NCBI RefSeq assembly: GCF_001280005.1
Contig: NZ_LGDW01000011.1
Location: 1-26,611 of the forward strand
Source of the DNA: Streptomyces sp. NRRL WC-3618
Lineage (GTDB): Bacteria > Actinomycetota > Actinomycetes > Streptomycetales > Streptomycetaceae
Length of the DNA stretch: 26,611 nt
Direction: 5' to 3'
This document shows, piece after piece, positions 14,393 to 23,158 of the stretch. How positions within the stretch are numbered: position 1 is the first letter of the stretch; each line of letters opens with the position of its first letter. The notes beneath the pieces were generated by a model, which made no database searches, was not told where the DNA came from, and worked only from the letters and a program-made list of their open reading frames with translations. A program made the translations under genes and the position numbers.

Positions 14393-15575
14393 CAACGACG
14401 AAGCCCCGGCGCGGGCCCAGGCGAAGGAGCGGCTGCGGGCGCGCAGAGCCGCCGCCGGGCCGGCCGGCCCGTTCCTGAAGGAGTATCCGCCGAACGGTGT
14501 CCAGCCGCAGGTCAGCGCCCAGAAGGCGCTGGTGCTGTTCTACCGCAACGGCGGCCACAGCGTCGTCACCGTGACCGGTACCCGGCACGTCGACAAGCGG
14601 GCGCTGGCCCGGCCCCACACCGTGTGCGAGATCGCGCTGGGCACCTATCAGACGCCGCTGGAGATGGAGTTGCCGGCGGCGGGCGGCACCAGTTTCTTCA
14701 AGGCCGAGGTGGACATCCACTGGTCGGTCGACGATCCGCATCTGGCGGCCGTGCAGGTCGTGACGGACATCGCGAAGCGGCTCACCGCGCCGATCCTGGA
14801 ACGGCTGCACGAGGTCACCTCGACCTACCGGGTGCACGAGGCGGAGCAGGCCAACCGGGCCATCACCCGGGAGTGCGCGGGCGGCCGCTGGAGCGGCCTG
14901 GGGGCCGAACTCGGCCTGAACGTACGGCTGTACGTCCGGCTGCGCGTCGACGACCGGGCGATCGAGCACATGAACGGCATCCGGGACGCGCATGCCTCGG
15001 CCGAGGTGACCAAGGTGCACCAGCAGCGGTTCAGGGACATGCTTCAGGGCGGGCAGCTGGAGCAGCTCAGCTACATGCTGGCGGCCGAACCGACGGAGGC
15101 CAAGGACTTCCTGGAGAAGATCCGGCAGGAGGGCCGCGCGGACGAGCAGGCGCGCGTCGACCGGCTGTTCGACATGGTGGAGAGCGGTCAGATCCAGTCC
15201 AACGACGTGGAGACGCAGGCCCTCAACCTCCTCAACCGGGGGCGTCTGGGCGGGATCAGCGGTCCCATCGGTTCGCTGCCGGCCCGCCGCTCCGGCCGGC
15301 CCGGCCGCCCCGCTCGGGAGCTGGAGCCGTCCGACGTCGAACCGTTCACCCCGGACTGGGTGTCGGACGACCCGCCCGCCCGGGTCCGGCGCCAGGACGC
15401 GTATCCGGCGGGCCCGTACCCGCACGACCCGCAGGATCCGCGGGGTCCGCAGTATCCGCAGGACTCCGAGGACTCGGCCCCGGAGCAGCCGCGCCGCAGG
15501 CGGCCCCGTGACGACGGCTGGGACTGGGCGGACGAGGACGGCGACGACGGGACGGGGGAGGCGACGCGCCGATGA
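14385..15575 (+). CDS. SPFH/band-7-like protein
   Basis: 396 residues. The middle resembles the SPFH (stomatin/prohibitin/flotillin) fold: EIALGTYQTPLEMELPAAGG, then FFKAEVDIHWSVDDP (105-118) for the paired strands, a helix with TSTYRVHEAEQANRAI (145-160), and LGLNVRLYVRLRVDD (177-190) ahead of long charged helices (195-265). These proteins usually oligomerise at membranes. No N-terminal TM segment is seen, so it would be cytoplasmic or membrane-associated through partners. Residues after about 295 are disordered, Pro/Asp/Arg-rich. ATG 14385 follows GGAGGAGAG and overlaps the preceding stop by 8 nt, a tight coupling. Lying between the P-loop protein and the PycTM-like protein, it may organise the membrane site where they act. 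The family call is from motif resemblance only. Confidence 0.6.
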   Translation: MADNDEAPARAQAKERLRARRAAAGPAGPFLKEYPPNGVQPQVSAQKALVLFYRNGGHSVVTVTGTRHVDKRALARPHTVCEIALGTYQTPLEMELPAAGGTSFFKAEVDIHWSVDDPHLAAVQVVTDIAKRLTAPILERLHEVTSTYRVHEAEQANRAITRECAGGRWSGLGAELGLNVRLYVRLRVDDRAIEHMNGIRDAHASAEVTKVHQQRFRDMLQGGQLEQLSYMLAAEPTEAKDFLEKIRQEGRADEQARVDRLFDMVESGQIQSNDVETQALNLLNRGRLGGISGPIGSLPARRSGRPGRPARELEPSDVEPFTPDWVSDDPPARVRRQDAYPAGPYPHDPQDPRGPQYPQDSEDSAPEQPRRRRPRDDGWDWADEDGDDGTGEATRR

Positions 15576-16186
15576 CCGGGGACGGGGGAGCCATAGGAAC
15601 CGGGGGAGCCGGGGCAGCCGGCAGCACCACGGGATGCGGGGGGACCACAGGACAGGTCGGGCCCGAGCCGTACGGGGGTCGGCACGGGCCCGACCGTTCC
15701 GGGGAACGCGTGAGCGAGCGCGTCGCCGAACGGCTGCTCAGCACCGTCAGGGAGGACCTCGGGCGGGCCGACTCCAAGGCGGCGGTGCTGCTGTCGGGGA
15801 CGCTCGCGCTGCCCGCTTTCCTCATCGGCTGGCAGGGCGCCCCCGGCTGGCACGGGCCGGCCGACGTGACGCTGATCCTCGCCGGGCTGCTCTGGGCGGT
15901 GTCGGTGACCGCGCTGGTCGGGGCGCTCATGCCGCGCACCGGCACGGTCCGGGAGGGGCGGGACGAGGTGACGTACTTCGGCGATCTGGTGGGCGCCCGA
16001 CGTGACCTCGCGACGCTCGCCGCCCGGGTCGCGGAGGCGGGGCGCGATCCGGCGGGCTGGCTGCTCGTCCAGGCCGTCGACGTCAGCGCGATCCTCTCCG
16101 CCAAGTACCGGGCCATCCGCTGGGGCGTCGGCTCGCTCGCGCCCTCGGCGGCGCTGGCCCTGACGTGGAGCATGACGGCGCGCTGA
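15572..16186 (+). CDS. Pycsar effector-like three-TM protein (PycTM/DUF5706-like)
   Basis: 204 residues, resembling the family that includes PycTM, the membrane effector of Pycsar anti-phage systems, which opens or damages the membrane on binding a cyclic pyrimidine nucleotide. Family-like features: ADSKAAVLLSG (66-76) at the start of the first hydrophobic segment (about 71-87), a second segment (99-120), TYFGDL (134-139), DVSAILSAKYRAIRWG (170-185), and a final segment (183-201). Residues 1-45 are a Gly-rich leader; GTG 15711 (SERVAERLLS) could be an alternative start. ATG 15572 overlaps the SPFH stop (ATGA), supporting the upstream start and coupling. With a cyclase-like gene heading the same run of genes, it is a candidate effector. 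Family assignment is fairly strong; toxicity and ligand are inferred. Confidence 0.72.
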   Translation: MTGDGGAIGTGGAGAAGSTTGCGGTTGQVGPEPYGGRHGPDRSGERVSERVAERLLSTVREDLGRADSKAAVLLSGTLALPAFLIGWQGAPGWHGPADVTLILAGLLWAVSVTALVGALMPRTGTVREGRDEVTYFGDLVGARRDLATLAARVAEAGRDPAGWLLVQAVDVSAILSAKYRAIRWGVGSLAPSAALALTWSMTAR

Positions 16187-16262
16187 GGACGGGGCGGGGG
16201 CACGCCCGGGTCACACCGGGGTCGTCGCGCCGACGCCAGGAACTTCACCTATCACGACGTAT

Positions 16263-16290
16263 CCGCGCGCACCACGCAACCGGCGCGCGG
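16263..16290. other. GC-rich inverted repeat in the gap before the vWA gene
   Basis: Arms CCGCGCGC (16263-16270) and GCGCGCGG (16283-16290) around a 12-nt loop. The 155-bp gap 16187-16341 is the first real break in the cluster and may hold an internal promoter or attenuator. No T-run follows, so it is not a standard terminator. Confidence 0.4.
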
Positions 16291-16341
16291 CGAGTAGCGA
16301 CGATCCAGGAACACCGGCAAATCGGGAAACAGGGGACGGCC

Positions 16342-18741
16342 GTGGGACGAGTCAACGGAGTACGAGAGACAAGAAGGGGCCGGGCGGGCCGCGCCTCGCT
16401 CGCCGTGCTGGGCGCCACCGCGGTGCTCCTGTCCCTGTCGGCGCCCGGCGGCCGGTACGCCGGTCACGGCGCCGTACCGGTGGCGGACACCGAACCGGCC
16501 TTCCCGGCGGTCAACTACGCGGTCGCCGTGGACGAGTCGGCGAGCCTCACGGACGCGGACATGGAGGTCGAGAAGGCCGCCGCCAAGCGCATCGCGCTGG
16601 GTGACGTGTCCTCGTCCTCCCATGTCACCGTCTTCGGTTTCGCCGCGGACGAGGGCAAGGGCCGGGGCGCGGTGGACCCGGTGTGCCGGCGTACGACGCT
16701 GGACGCGGCGGGCCGCGAGACGATCGGCGACTGTGTCGGCAAGCTGCGCAAGCGCAAGGAGAGCGAGGGCACCGGCACCGACTTCCCGAACGCGATCTGG
16801 CAGGGCGTGCACGATCTGACCGAGGGCACCGACCCGTCGCAGCCCCGGGTGCTGTTCCTGCTCACCGACGGGAAGCTGGATGTCAAGGACAGCAAGAACT
16901 ACGGCGACCGGCCGCACCGCGTGGCCGAGGGCGAACGGAAGCTGACGCAGGCGCTCAAGGACGCCGCCGCCCAGGGCGTACAGATCTGGCCGCTCGGCTT
17001 CGGGCCCGCGCCGGACCACAGGCAGCTCGAGCGGATAGCCGCCGGCGGCTACCAGAAGGGCTGCACCGAACTGCCCTCCGCCAAGCCCAGGGCCAGCAAG
17101 GTGTCCGGTGCGAAGGACGTCGGCTCGACCCTGGAGCGGATCTTCGCCGCCGCCCACTGCATGCGGCACGAGGAGGGCCCCGAACCGCAACGGCCGCCCT
17201 CGACCCAGAAGATCACCATCTCCCCGCTGGCGACCGTGGGCAGCATCGTCGTCGACAAGGGTGACCCGGAAGTCCAGATCACCTACACCGACCCGGCCGG
17301 CCACAAGGTCCCCACGTCCGGCACCTTCCACCGGTCGGCCTTCGAACTGGCGGGCGGCAACGACACCGTGGAGGCGCTGAAGATCGTCGATCCGCTGCCC
17401 GGCGTGTGGAAGGTGCGCGCCGAGGCCCCGGAGGGGCACCGCTCGCTGCCCGTCGCCGTCAGCGTGCTGTGGCAGGGCGAACTGGGCAGCGCCATCGTCA
17501 TGAACCCGCCCTCGCCGCGCGCCGGGGACCGGGTCACGGTGACGATGCGGGTCCAGACCCGCGAGGGCTTCCAGATCAAGGACCCGCGCGACTACGAGGG
17601 GCTGCGCGTCCGGAGCGAGCTGACCGGCGACGGTTTCGACCCGCTTCCGCTCACCCTCACCGACGACGGCAAGGGCGAGGACGAGAAGGCGAGCGACGGC
17701 TCGTTCACCGGCACCGCCGAGATCCCGGCGAACGCCCGCGGGGCGCTGAACGCGAGCGCCACGCTGACCGCCGCCGGCCTGAGCGCCGACACCCGCGACG
17801 CGCGCGGCACGGTCGCCCCCGGTGAGCTGCCCGTCACCACCGCCCTCGACCTGCCCGTCGCCGACCTCCACCCCGGCGCCGAGTTCACGGGCACCCTGGA
17901 CGTCCACAACACGAGCGGCGCCCCGCACACCCTGAAGCTGTCCGTCAACGACCTCAAGGCGGGGCTGCTCTCGGTCACCCCGGCCGAACTCACCCTGAAA
18001 GCAGGCGAGTCCGCCACCCGCAAGGTCACCGTCAAGGTCGGCCCCGCCGACGTCTTCGGCGACCGCCTCACCGACGACGGGCTGTCCCTCGCGGGCAACG
18101 TCACCGTCGTCGACACCACCGACGGCAACCTCACCCTCGTCACCTCCCCGCTGGCCGTACGGGTGACGCCCGAGCCCAGCGTCTGGGACAAGTACTGGTG
18201 GGCGTTCCTGACCGCCGCCGTCCTGATCGCCGCCGCCGTCGCCGCAGTCCTCGCCCTGATCCGGCTGCGCCGCGCCCGCCGCGACCCGCACGGGCTGGTG
18301 CTGCGGCTGGTCGACGAGCACGGCGAGTTCCTGCCGGGCGAACATGTGGCCGGGCACGGACACAAGCAGTGGTACGAGTTCGGCGTCGCCGAGGCCCACC
18401 TCAGCCCCCGTATCGAACGCCGCGCGCACGGCCCGTACGCCGTCCAGCGCAACCCCAACGGCGGCGCGGTGCTGCGGCGCAAGGGCGGCCGGAGCGCGCT
18501 GTCGGCCGCCGCACCGGTCCAGCTGACCGACGGACTGAGCCTCGCCCTCGGCGAGGAGACCCACAAACCCCACAAGTCCCGCACCGGCCGTACGACCCGC
18601 AACGGCCGCAATGGCCGCAAGGCCGGCAACTTCCGCAACGGGCAGGGCGGTTCGTCGTCCGCCGGCGCCACCGGTCCCACGCCCGGTGCCGATCCCAGCG
18701 GGCAGGGCAGCTCCAGCAGCTACGACCAGACGTATCTGTGA
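16342..18741 (+). CDS. Exported, membrane-anchored von Willebrand factor A domain protein
   Basis: 799 residues. A signal sequence or anchor (MGRVNGVRETRRGRAGRAS, then LAVLGATAVLLSLSAPG, 1-36) precedes a vWA domain at about 56-240 with a complete metal-ion site: DESAS (64-68), the Thr of GTGTDFPNA (144 or 146) and D176 in LLTDGK. Beta-rich domains follow (about 290-610; one contains the ligand-less pattern LHPGAEFTGTLDVHN typical of Ig-like folds). A TM helix at about 618-642 follows, then RLRRARR and a 150-residue cytoplasmic tail ending in low-complexity TRNGRNGRK and Gly/Ser stretches. GTG 16342 is chosen for AGGGGA five bases upstream and the signal sequence after it. The vWA domain would face outside and bind a protein partner. 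Tubulin-like genes are known to pair with vWA genes, as here. Confidence 0.85.
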   Translation: MGRVNGVRETRRGRAGRASLAVLGATAVLLSLSAPGGRYAGHGAVPVADTEPAFPAVNYAVAVDESASLTDADMEVEKAAAKRIALGDVSSSSHVTVFGFAADEGKGRGAVDPVCRRTTLDAAGRETIGDCVGKLRKRKESEGTGTDFPNAIWQGVHDLTEGTDPSQPRVLFLLTDGKLDVKDSKNYGDRPHRVAEGERKLTQALKDAAAQGVQIWPLGFGPAPDHRQLERIAAGGYQKGCTELPSAKPRASKVSGAKDVGSTLERIFAAAHCMRHEEGPEPQRPPSTQKITISPLATVGSIVVDKGDPEVQITYTDPAGHKVPTSGTFHRSAFELAGGNDTVEALKIVDPLPGVWKVRAEAPEGHRSLPVAVSVLWQGELGSAIVMNPPSPRAGDRVTVTMRVQTREGFQIKDPRDYEGLRVRSELTGDGFDPLPLTLTDDGKGEDEKASDGSFTGTAEIPANARGALNASATLTAAGLSADTRDARGTVAPGELPVTTALDLPVADLHPGAEFTGTLDVHNTSGAPHTLKLSVNDLKAGLLSVTPAELTLKAGESATRKVTVKVGPADVFGDRLTDDGLSLAGNVTVVDTTDGNLTLVTSPLAVRVTPEPSVWDKYWWAFLTAAVLIAAAVAAVLALIRLRRARRDPHGLVLRLVDEHGEFLPGEHVAGHGHKQWYEFGVAEAHLSPRIERRAHGPYAVQRNPNGGAVLRRKGGRSALSAAAPVQLTDGLSLALGEETHKPHKSRTGRTTRNGRNGRKAGNFRNGQGGSSSAGATGPTPGADPSGQGSSSSYDQTYL

Positions 18742-18750
18742 CACCCGGCT

Positions 18751-18822
18751 CCACACCCACGTCCACGTCCACGTCCACGTCCACACGCAGATCCAGATCC
18801 ACATTCACATCCACACCCACGG
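18751..18822. repeat. Hexamer tandem repeat, 12 units, between vWA and tubulin-like genes
   Basis: Four perfect CCACGT units (18757-18780) lie within twelve consecutive hexamers of CCACRY/CCAGAT type running from 18751 to 18822. It fills most of the 133-bp gap and stops before the tubulin-like gene's ribosome binding site (GGGAGG). The units keep a 6-bp register throughout. Confidence 0.85.
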
Positions 18823-18874
18823 ACGTACCGAGCACGAACACGCGGCCGAGCGGCCGTGAGCGGGGAGGAAACCC

Positions 18875-21800
18875 ATGAAGATCTTCCAGCCGATGCTCTT
18901 CGTCGGCCTGGGCGGCACCGGTGGCCTGGTCGGCGCGGAGCTGGAGCGCAGGCTGCGCGCCGAACTGTGCGGCCCGGACGGCTCGGCGCTGCAGGGCCGG
19001 CTCAGCGGCAACGCCCCCTACCAGCTGCCCGACTGCCTCCAGTTCGTGTACGCGGACTACAGCGAGTCCGACCTGATGCGGCTGCCGCAGTTCAACGTCG
19101 ACCCGTCGCTGCGCGCCGCCTTCTCCCGTACCTCACGGGCCACCCACGACCTGCTGCCGAACTTCGACAGTTCGCCCGAGGTCACCAAGATGCTCCGGGC
19201 CAGCATGCGCGGCGAGGTCGCCGACTGGCTGCCGCCGCGCAACGACGAACCGCGCGTCACCCCCCTCCACAACGGCGCCGGACAACTCCCGACCGTCGGC
19301 CGCGCCGCCCTGTTCGCGACGCTCCGGCACGGCCTCAACCCGGTGCTGACCCCGCTGCTCCAGGCCATCGACGCGATGGCCAGAGCCGGCGGCGAACTGG
19401 CCGAGCTGGGTGGCGGAAAGGTCACCGGCTGCGATGTGTTCGTCGCCTTCTCCGTGGCCGGCGGGACCGGCGCCGGGATCTTCCTGGACTACCTCCACCT
19501 CATCAACCACGCCTTCCAGCTGCGCCGGTTCAACGGCGTGAAGATCTACCCGCTGGTCGTCATGCCGTCGTCGTTCACCTCGGCTACCGGCGGCGGACGC
19601 GAGGCCGAGCTCAACGCGGCCCGCGCCCTCGTCGACCTGTTCCGCCTCGTCGACGGACAGAACGCGCCGACCGAGGGCGCCGAGATCGGCGACCTCGACC
19701 AGAGCGCCGGGCTCGGCGTCCGCTACCCCGGCACCCAGCCGATCCGGCTGCGCACCGGCATCCTGCCCACGTCGTTCCTGTTCAGCCCGACCGCCGGTAT
19801 CCGCGCCGACGACCTGCGCCGCTCCATCGTGTCCCTGGTGATGTCGCTGATCGGCACCGAACTGGGCGACACCCGCACCCGGGGCCGCAGCACGGTCGGC
19901 GACGACGACTTCCAGACCTTCGCCGCGAGCTTCATCAACCGGGGTGTGCACCGCAGCGCCCTCTCCCCCACCGGCATCGGCCGCCAGGGCGTCTCCACCA
20001 GCCTCGTCGCCTCGATGACCGTGCCCAAGGACCAGCTCGCCGACCTCGTGGCCGGCCGGATGCTGCGCGAGGCCGTCAGCGACCTCGTGGACCGGCCCCG
20101 GACCTCGCTGCGCGAGACGACCGTGCCGATGATCCGGCAGCTGTTCGCCGACTCCCACCTCGAAGAGCTGTGGGAACGACGGCAGTTGCCCGTCCTCGAC
20201 CCCGAACCGCTGCCACGCGGCGGCAGGGCCGTCGAGACGGCGCTCGGCGAGCGGATCTCCGACATGCAGCGCCTGCTGGCCGACCTGCGCGGGGTCGCCG
20301 AACGCTCCGCCGCCACCATGGCCGACCGGTTCTCGCCGCGCCCCGCCATCGACAAACTCCTCCTGAACGTCGACCCCTTCCACGCCGACCGGGTCGTCCG
20401 GGGCGTCCCGGCCACCGACACCGACGACCCGATCGCCCGGCTCGGCTTCCTCGGCATGCTCGACAGCCGCTCCCGCGCCCCCGGGCGCCCCGCCGGTATG
20501 ACCGACCAGCCGCCCAAGATCCCCCGCATCAAGGGGAGGCTCGCGGGCATGTCCCCGGCCCGCTGGGGCGACGACGACGTACAGGCCGCCCTCCAGGAAC
20601 AGGACGCCTGGTACCAGTGGCGCTGCCGGACCATCTGGCACGAGGCCTGGCGCGAACAGCAGCAGCACTGGCGGGCGCCGGCCGACACGGCGGGCGCCGA
20701 CATCGCCCGGCTCGTCAACGCCTTCCGCGCGCACAGCGACCAGGAACGCAAGGTCTCCGCGCAGAAGGGCCTCGAACTGTACGAGGACCGCACGGGCATC
20801 TCGTACCTGCTGCCGCCACAACGCACCCTCAACCACTTCTACGAGGACCTGGTCGCCCGGCTGATCCGCCGCGAGGGACTGCGCGAGACGGAGGACGCGG
20901 CGGCCCTGCTGCTCAAGCTGGTCGACGGTGAGACGTGGCGCGACGTCCACAATCTCAGCCGGCGCAGCCCCGACGGCGCGGTGTCGGTGGTGAAGGCCCA
21001 ACTGGAGGGCCGGATCACGCGGTTGTTCGCGGAGGGCGGCGAACGGCTGGAGGAGCGGCCCCTGTTGCCGTCCATGAGCACCCTGCTGGCCGCAGCGGCG
21101 GGTGACTCCGACGCCACCGACCAGGTCAGCAAGGAGGCCCTCGACCTGTTCGGCCGCAAACTGACCGGGCTGCTGCCGGTCGGCTTCACCCCGGAGGGCA
21201 CCGGCCCCCTGCGGGTGCTGGTCACCTACCCGCGCGTGGAGGCCGTCGACGAGGTCGAGCAGTACCTCGGCAAGGCGCTGCGCCTCCCCTCCGACGCCCG
21301 GAACTCCGTCGAGTACCGGGGCGTCGAGAGCGACTCGGTGACCGTCGTCCTCTTCCGCAGCGAGATGAGCCTCACCCAGGTCCCCGAGGCCCGCAAGGTG
21401 CTGCGCCAGTGGGCCAGGGCCAAGGACAACGAGCAGGCCCAGGACGTCCTGCGCTGGCGCCAGCGGCTCGGCTACCGGGACAGCTGGATGGTCAGCGGCG
21501 AGGAGGACCGCCGCGTCATCCTGCACCGGCTGCTGTGCTGCATGTGGAACGGCCAGGTCGACGTGGTGGACGGCGAGAGCGCCTCCCCCGACCGCGTCCG
21601 GCTGCGCCTGCACCCCGAGCAAGGGCCTCAAGTACCGGGCGTACGGCTGCGGTTGGGCGACTTCCCGGGCGGCGTGTCGAGCTGGGCGGAACTCCTGCGC
21701 GCGTACGAACGCTGGACCGTCCTCGACGACGAGCGCACGGTGGAGGACTACTGCCGCGAGCTGATGGGCGCCCAGCCGACGGGCCTGACCCGCAGCGGCA

Positions 21801-23158
21801 GCGACCCGCACCCCCTGTTCACCGAACTCGTCGACAAGATCGCCCCACGCCAGCTGGAACTGCTCGCGGAACGCCGCGAACGGGACGGCGAACGCGTCGA
21901 GGGCTGGGTGCGCCCCCTCTGGGAGTTCTGGGCGGAGACCCTCCCGGCGGCCCTGGACACCGAGTTCGGCGACCAGCGCGCGGTCCAGCCGACCCTGCGC
22001 ACCCTCCTCGAACACGTCCGAGGCGACACCCCGACGGCCCGCCGGCGCCCCCTGCGCGAAACCCCCCGCCGCCCGGCCGAGGACGAGGACGACTGGGGCA
22101 CGACACCGGGGCGGACCCCGGACCCCGACAGGCACCGCACGTCCGCAGACGCCCACGACGAGCCGTACGCCGGCCGGCGCGGCGAGGACGGGTACGGCAC
22201 CACCCGTGACCACGGCGGCAGTTCGCGCCCCTCCGGCCCACGCCGGGACCGCGAGGACGACCGCTACGACGCCGGTGAGTACGGCGGCGGTTCACGCACC
22301 CCCGCCAAAGACACCCCCGGCAACCGCCACGACCCGGACGACGGCTACGGCACCACCGGCAAGTACGCCGGCAACGCCCGCCCCTCCGCCGGAGACCGCG
22401 ACGACGACGGCTACGCCAACCCTGGCGGATACAGCGCAAGTTCGCGCCCGTCCGCCGACGACCGCGACGACGACTACGGCACTACCGGCCCCCGCAGCGG
22501 CAGTTCACGCTCCGCCGGCGGAACCGGCACCCGCCGAGGCCACGACAACGACCGCTACGACACCGGTGAGTACGGCGGCGGTTCACGCACCCCCGCCGAC
22601 GACATCCCCGGCAGTCGCCGCGACCCCGACGAGGGCTACGGCACCACCGGCAGGCGCGGTAGCAGCTCGCGCCCCTCCGCCGACGAGCGTGACGCCGACG
22701 GCTACGCCAACACCGGTGGGTACGGCGGCAGCTCGCGCCCCTCCGCCGACGACCGCGACGACGAATACGGCACCACCGGCCCCCGCAGCGGCAGTTCACG
22801 CTCCGCCGGCGGAACCGGCACCCGCCGAGGCCACGACAACGACCGCTACGACGCCGGTGAGTACGGCGGCGGTTCACGCACCCCCGCCGACGACCCCGAC
22901 GACGACTACGGCACCACCCGCCCCCGCAGCGGCGGTTCACGCTCCGCCGGGGACGATGACCCTGGACGTGACGACGACGCCGGTGCGTACCACGACAGTT
23001 CACGTTCCTCCGTCGACGGCCGTGGCAGTCGTGGCGACGGGCGGGTCAACGGGTCGCCGTACGGCGCAGAGTCTCCCTCCGTGCCCTGGGACCAGTCCGA
23101 CGACGGGTACGAGCGCAGGGACGGCGACAGCTCTCCCTGGGACGGAGACGCCCAGTGA
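18875..23158 (+). CDS. Tubulin/FtsZ-like GTPase domain protein (Tubulin_2 family), 1427 aa
   Basis: Predicted GTP-binding, possibly filament-forming protein. It begins MKIFQPMLFVGLGGTGG, with the first nucleotide loop GLGGTGG at 11-17. AFSVAGGTGAGIFLDYL (191-207) carries the tubulin signature A-G-G-T-G-A-G (195-201), fully intact. A long alpha/beta region of unknown function runs to about 1060. Residues about 1065-1427 are a disordered Gly/Asp/Arg/Ser-rich tail with a 97-residue tandem duplication. ATG 18875 has GGAGG seven bases upstream; the nucleotide-binding strand follows at once. Proteins of this kind (FtsZ-like families described by Makarova and Koonin) occur with vWA proteins and were proposed to remodel membranes; here the vWA gene is directly upstream and a membrane protein gene overlaps downstream. 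Family confidence is high; the cellular role is not known. Confidence 0.88.
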   Translation: MKIFQPMLFVGLGGTGGLVGAELERRLRAELCGPDGSALQGRLSGNAPYQLPDCLQFVYADYSESDLMRLPQFNVDPSLRAAFSRTSRATHDLLPNFDSSPEVTKMLRASMRGEVADWLPPRNDEPRVTPLHNGAGQLPTVGRAALFATLRHGLNPVLTPLLQAIDAMARAGGELAELGGGKVTGCDVFVAFSVAGGTGAGIFLDYLHLINHAFQLRRFNGVKIYPLVVMPSSFTSATGGGREAELNAARALVDLFRLVDGQNAPTEGAEIGDLDQSAGLGVRYPGTQPIRLRTGILPTSFLFSPTAGIRADDLRRSIVSLVMSLIGTELGDTRTRGRSTVGDDDFQTFAASFINRGVHRSALSPTGIGRQGVSTSLVASMTVPKDQLADLVAGRMLREAVSDLVDRPRTSLRETTVPMIRQLFADSHLEELWERRQLPVLDPEPLPRGGRAVETALGERISDMQRLLADLRGVAERSAATMADRFSPRPAIDKLLLNVDPFHADRVVRGVPATDTDDPIARLGFLGMLDSRSRAPGRPAGMTDQPPKIPRIKGRLAGMSPARWGDDDVQAALQEQDAWYQWRCRTIWHEAWREQQQHWRAPADTAGADIARLVNAFRAHSDQERKVSAQKGLELYEDRTGISYLLPPQRTLNHFYEDLVARLIRREGLRETEDAAALLLKLVDGETWRDVHNLSRRSPDGAVSVVKAQLEGRITRLFAEGGERLEERPLLPSMSTLLAAAAGDSDATDQVSKEALDLFGRKLTGLLPVGFTPEGTGPLRVLVTYPRVEAVDEVEQYLGKALRLPSDARNSVEYRGVESDSVTVVLFRSEMSLTQVPEARKVLRQWARAKDNEQAQDVLRWRQRLGYRDSWMVSGEEDRRVILHRLLCCMWNGQVDVVDGESASPDRVRLRLHPEQGPQVPGVRLRLGDFPGGVSSWAELLRAYERWTVLDDERTVEDYCRELMGAQPTGLTRSGSDPHPLFTELVDKIAPRQLELLAERRERDGERVEGWVRPLWEFWAETLPAALDTEFGDQRAVQPTLRTLLEHVRGDTPTARRRPLRETPRRPAEDEDDWGTTPGRTPDPDRHRTSADAHDEPYAGRRGEDGYGTTRDHGGSSRPSGPRRDREDDRYDAGEYGGGSRTPAKDTPGNRHDPDDGYGTTGKYAGNARPSAGDRDDDGYANPGGYSASSRPSADDRDDDYGTTGPRSGSSRSAGGTGTRRGHDNDRYDTGEYGGGSRTPADDIPGSRRDPDEGYGTTGRRGSSSRPSADERDADGYANTGGYGGSSRPSADDRDDEYGTTGPRSGSSRSAGGTGTRRGHDNDRYDAGEYGGGSRTPADDPDDDYGTTRPRSGGSRSAGDDDPGRDDDAGAYHDSSRSSVDGRGSRGDGRVNGSPYGAESPSVPWDQSDDGYERRDGDSSPWDGDAQ
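22262..22962. repeat. 291-bp in-frame tandem duplication in the tail of the tubulin-like gene
   Basis: Units start at 22262, 22553 and 22844 (each RYDxGEYGGGSRTP) with a constant 291-bp offset; the third is shortened by an internal deletion. The stretches 22443-22604 and 22734-22895 are nearly identical at DNA level, so this duplication is recent. Each unit is 97 codons and keeps the frame. Confidence 0.85.

Noticed and set aside
16165..16341. Earlier ATG at 16165 for the vWA protein
   Set aside because: It would bury the signal sequence behind 59 residues and overlap the PycTM-like gene by 22 nt; GTG 16342 has a good ribosome binding site.
18742..18874. Small peptide of alternating His/Val residues from the hexamer array
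   Set aside because: The pattern is an automatic result of a 6-bp repeat; no start codon with a ribosome binding site supports it.
19133..22213. 1026-codon minus-strand open frame opposite the tubulin-like gene, and similar long frames opposite the 11855, 16342 and 23155 genes
   Set aside because: They arise from third-position GC bias; translations are low-complexity with no recognisable motif and lie on top of genes with clear domains.
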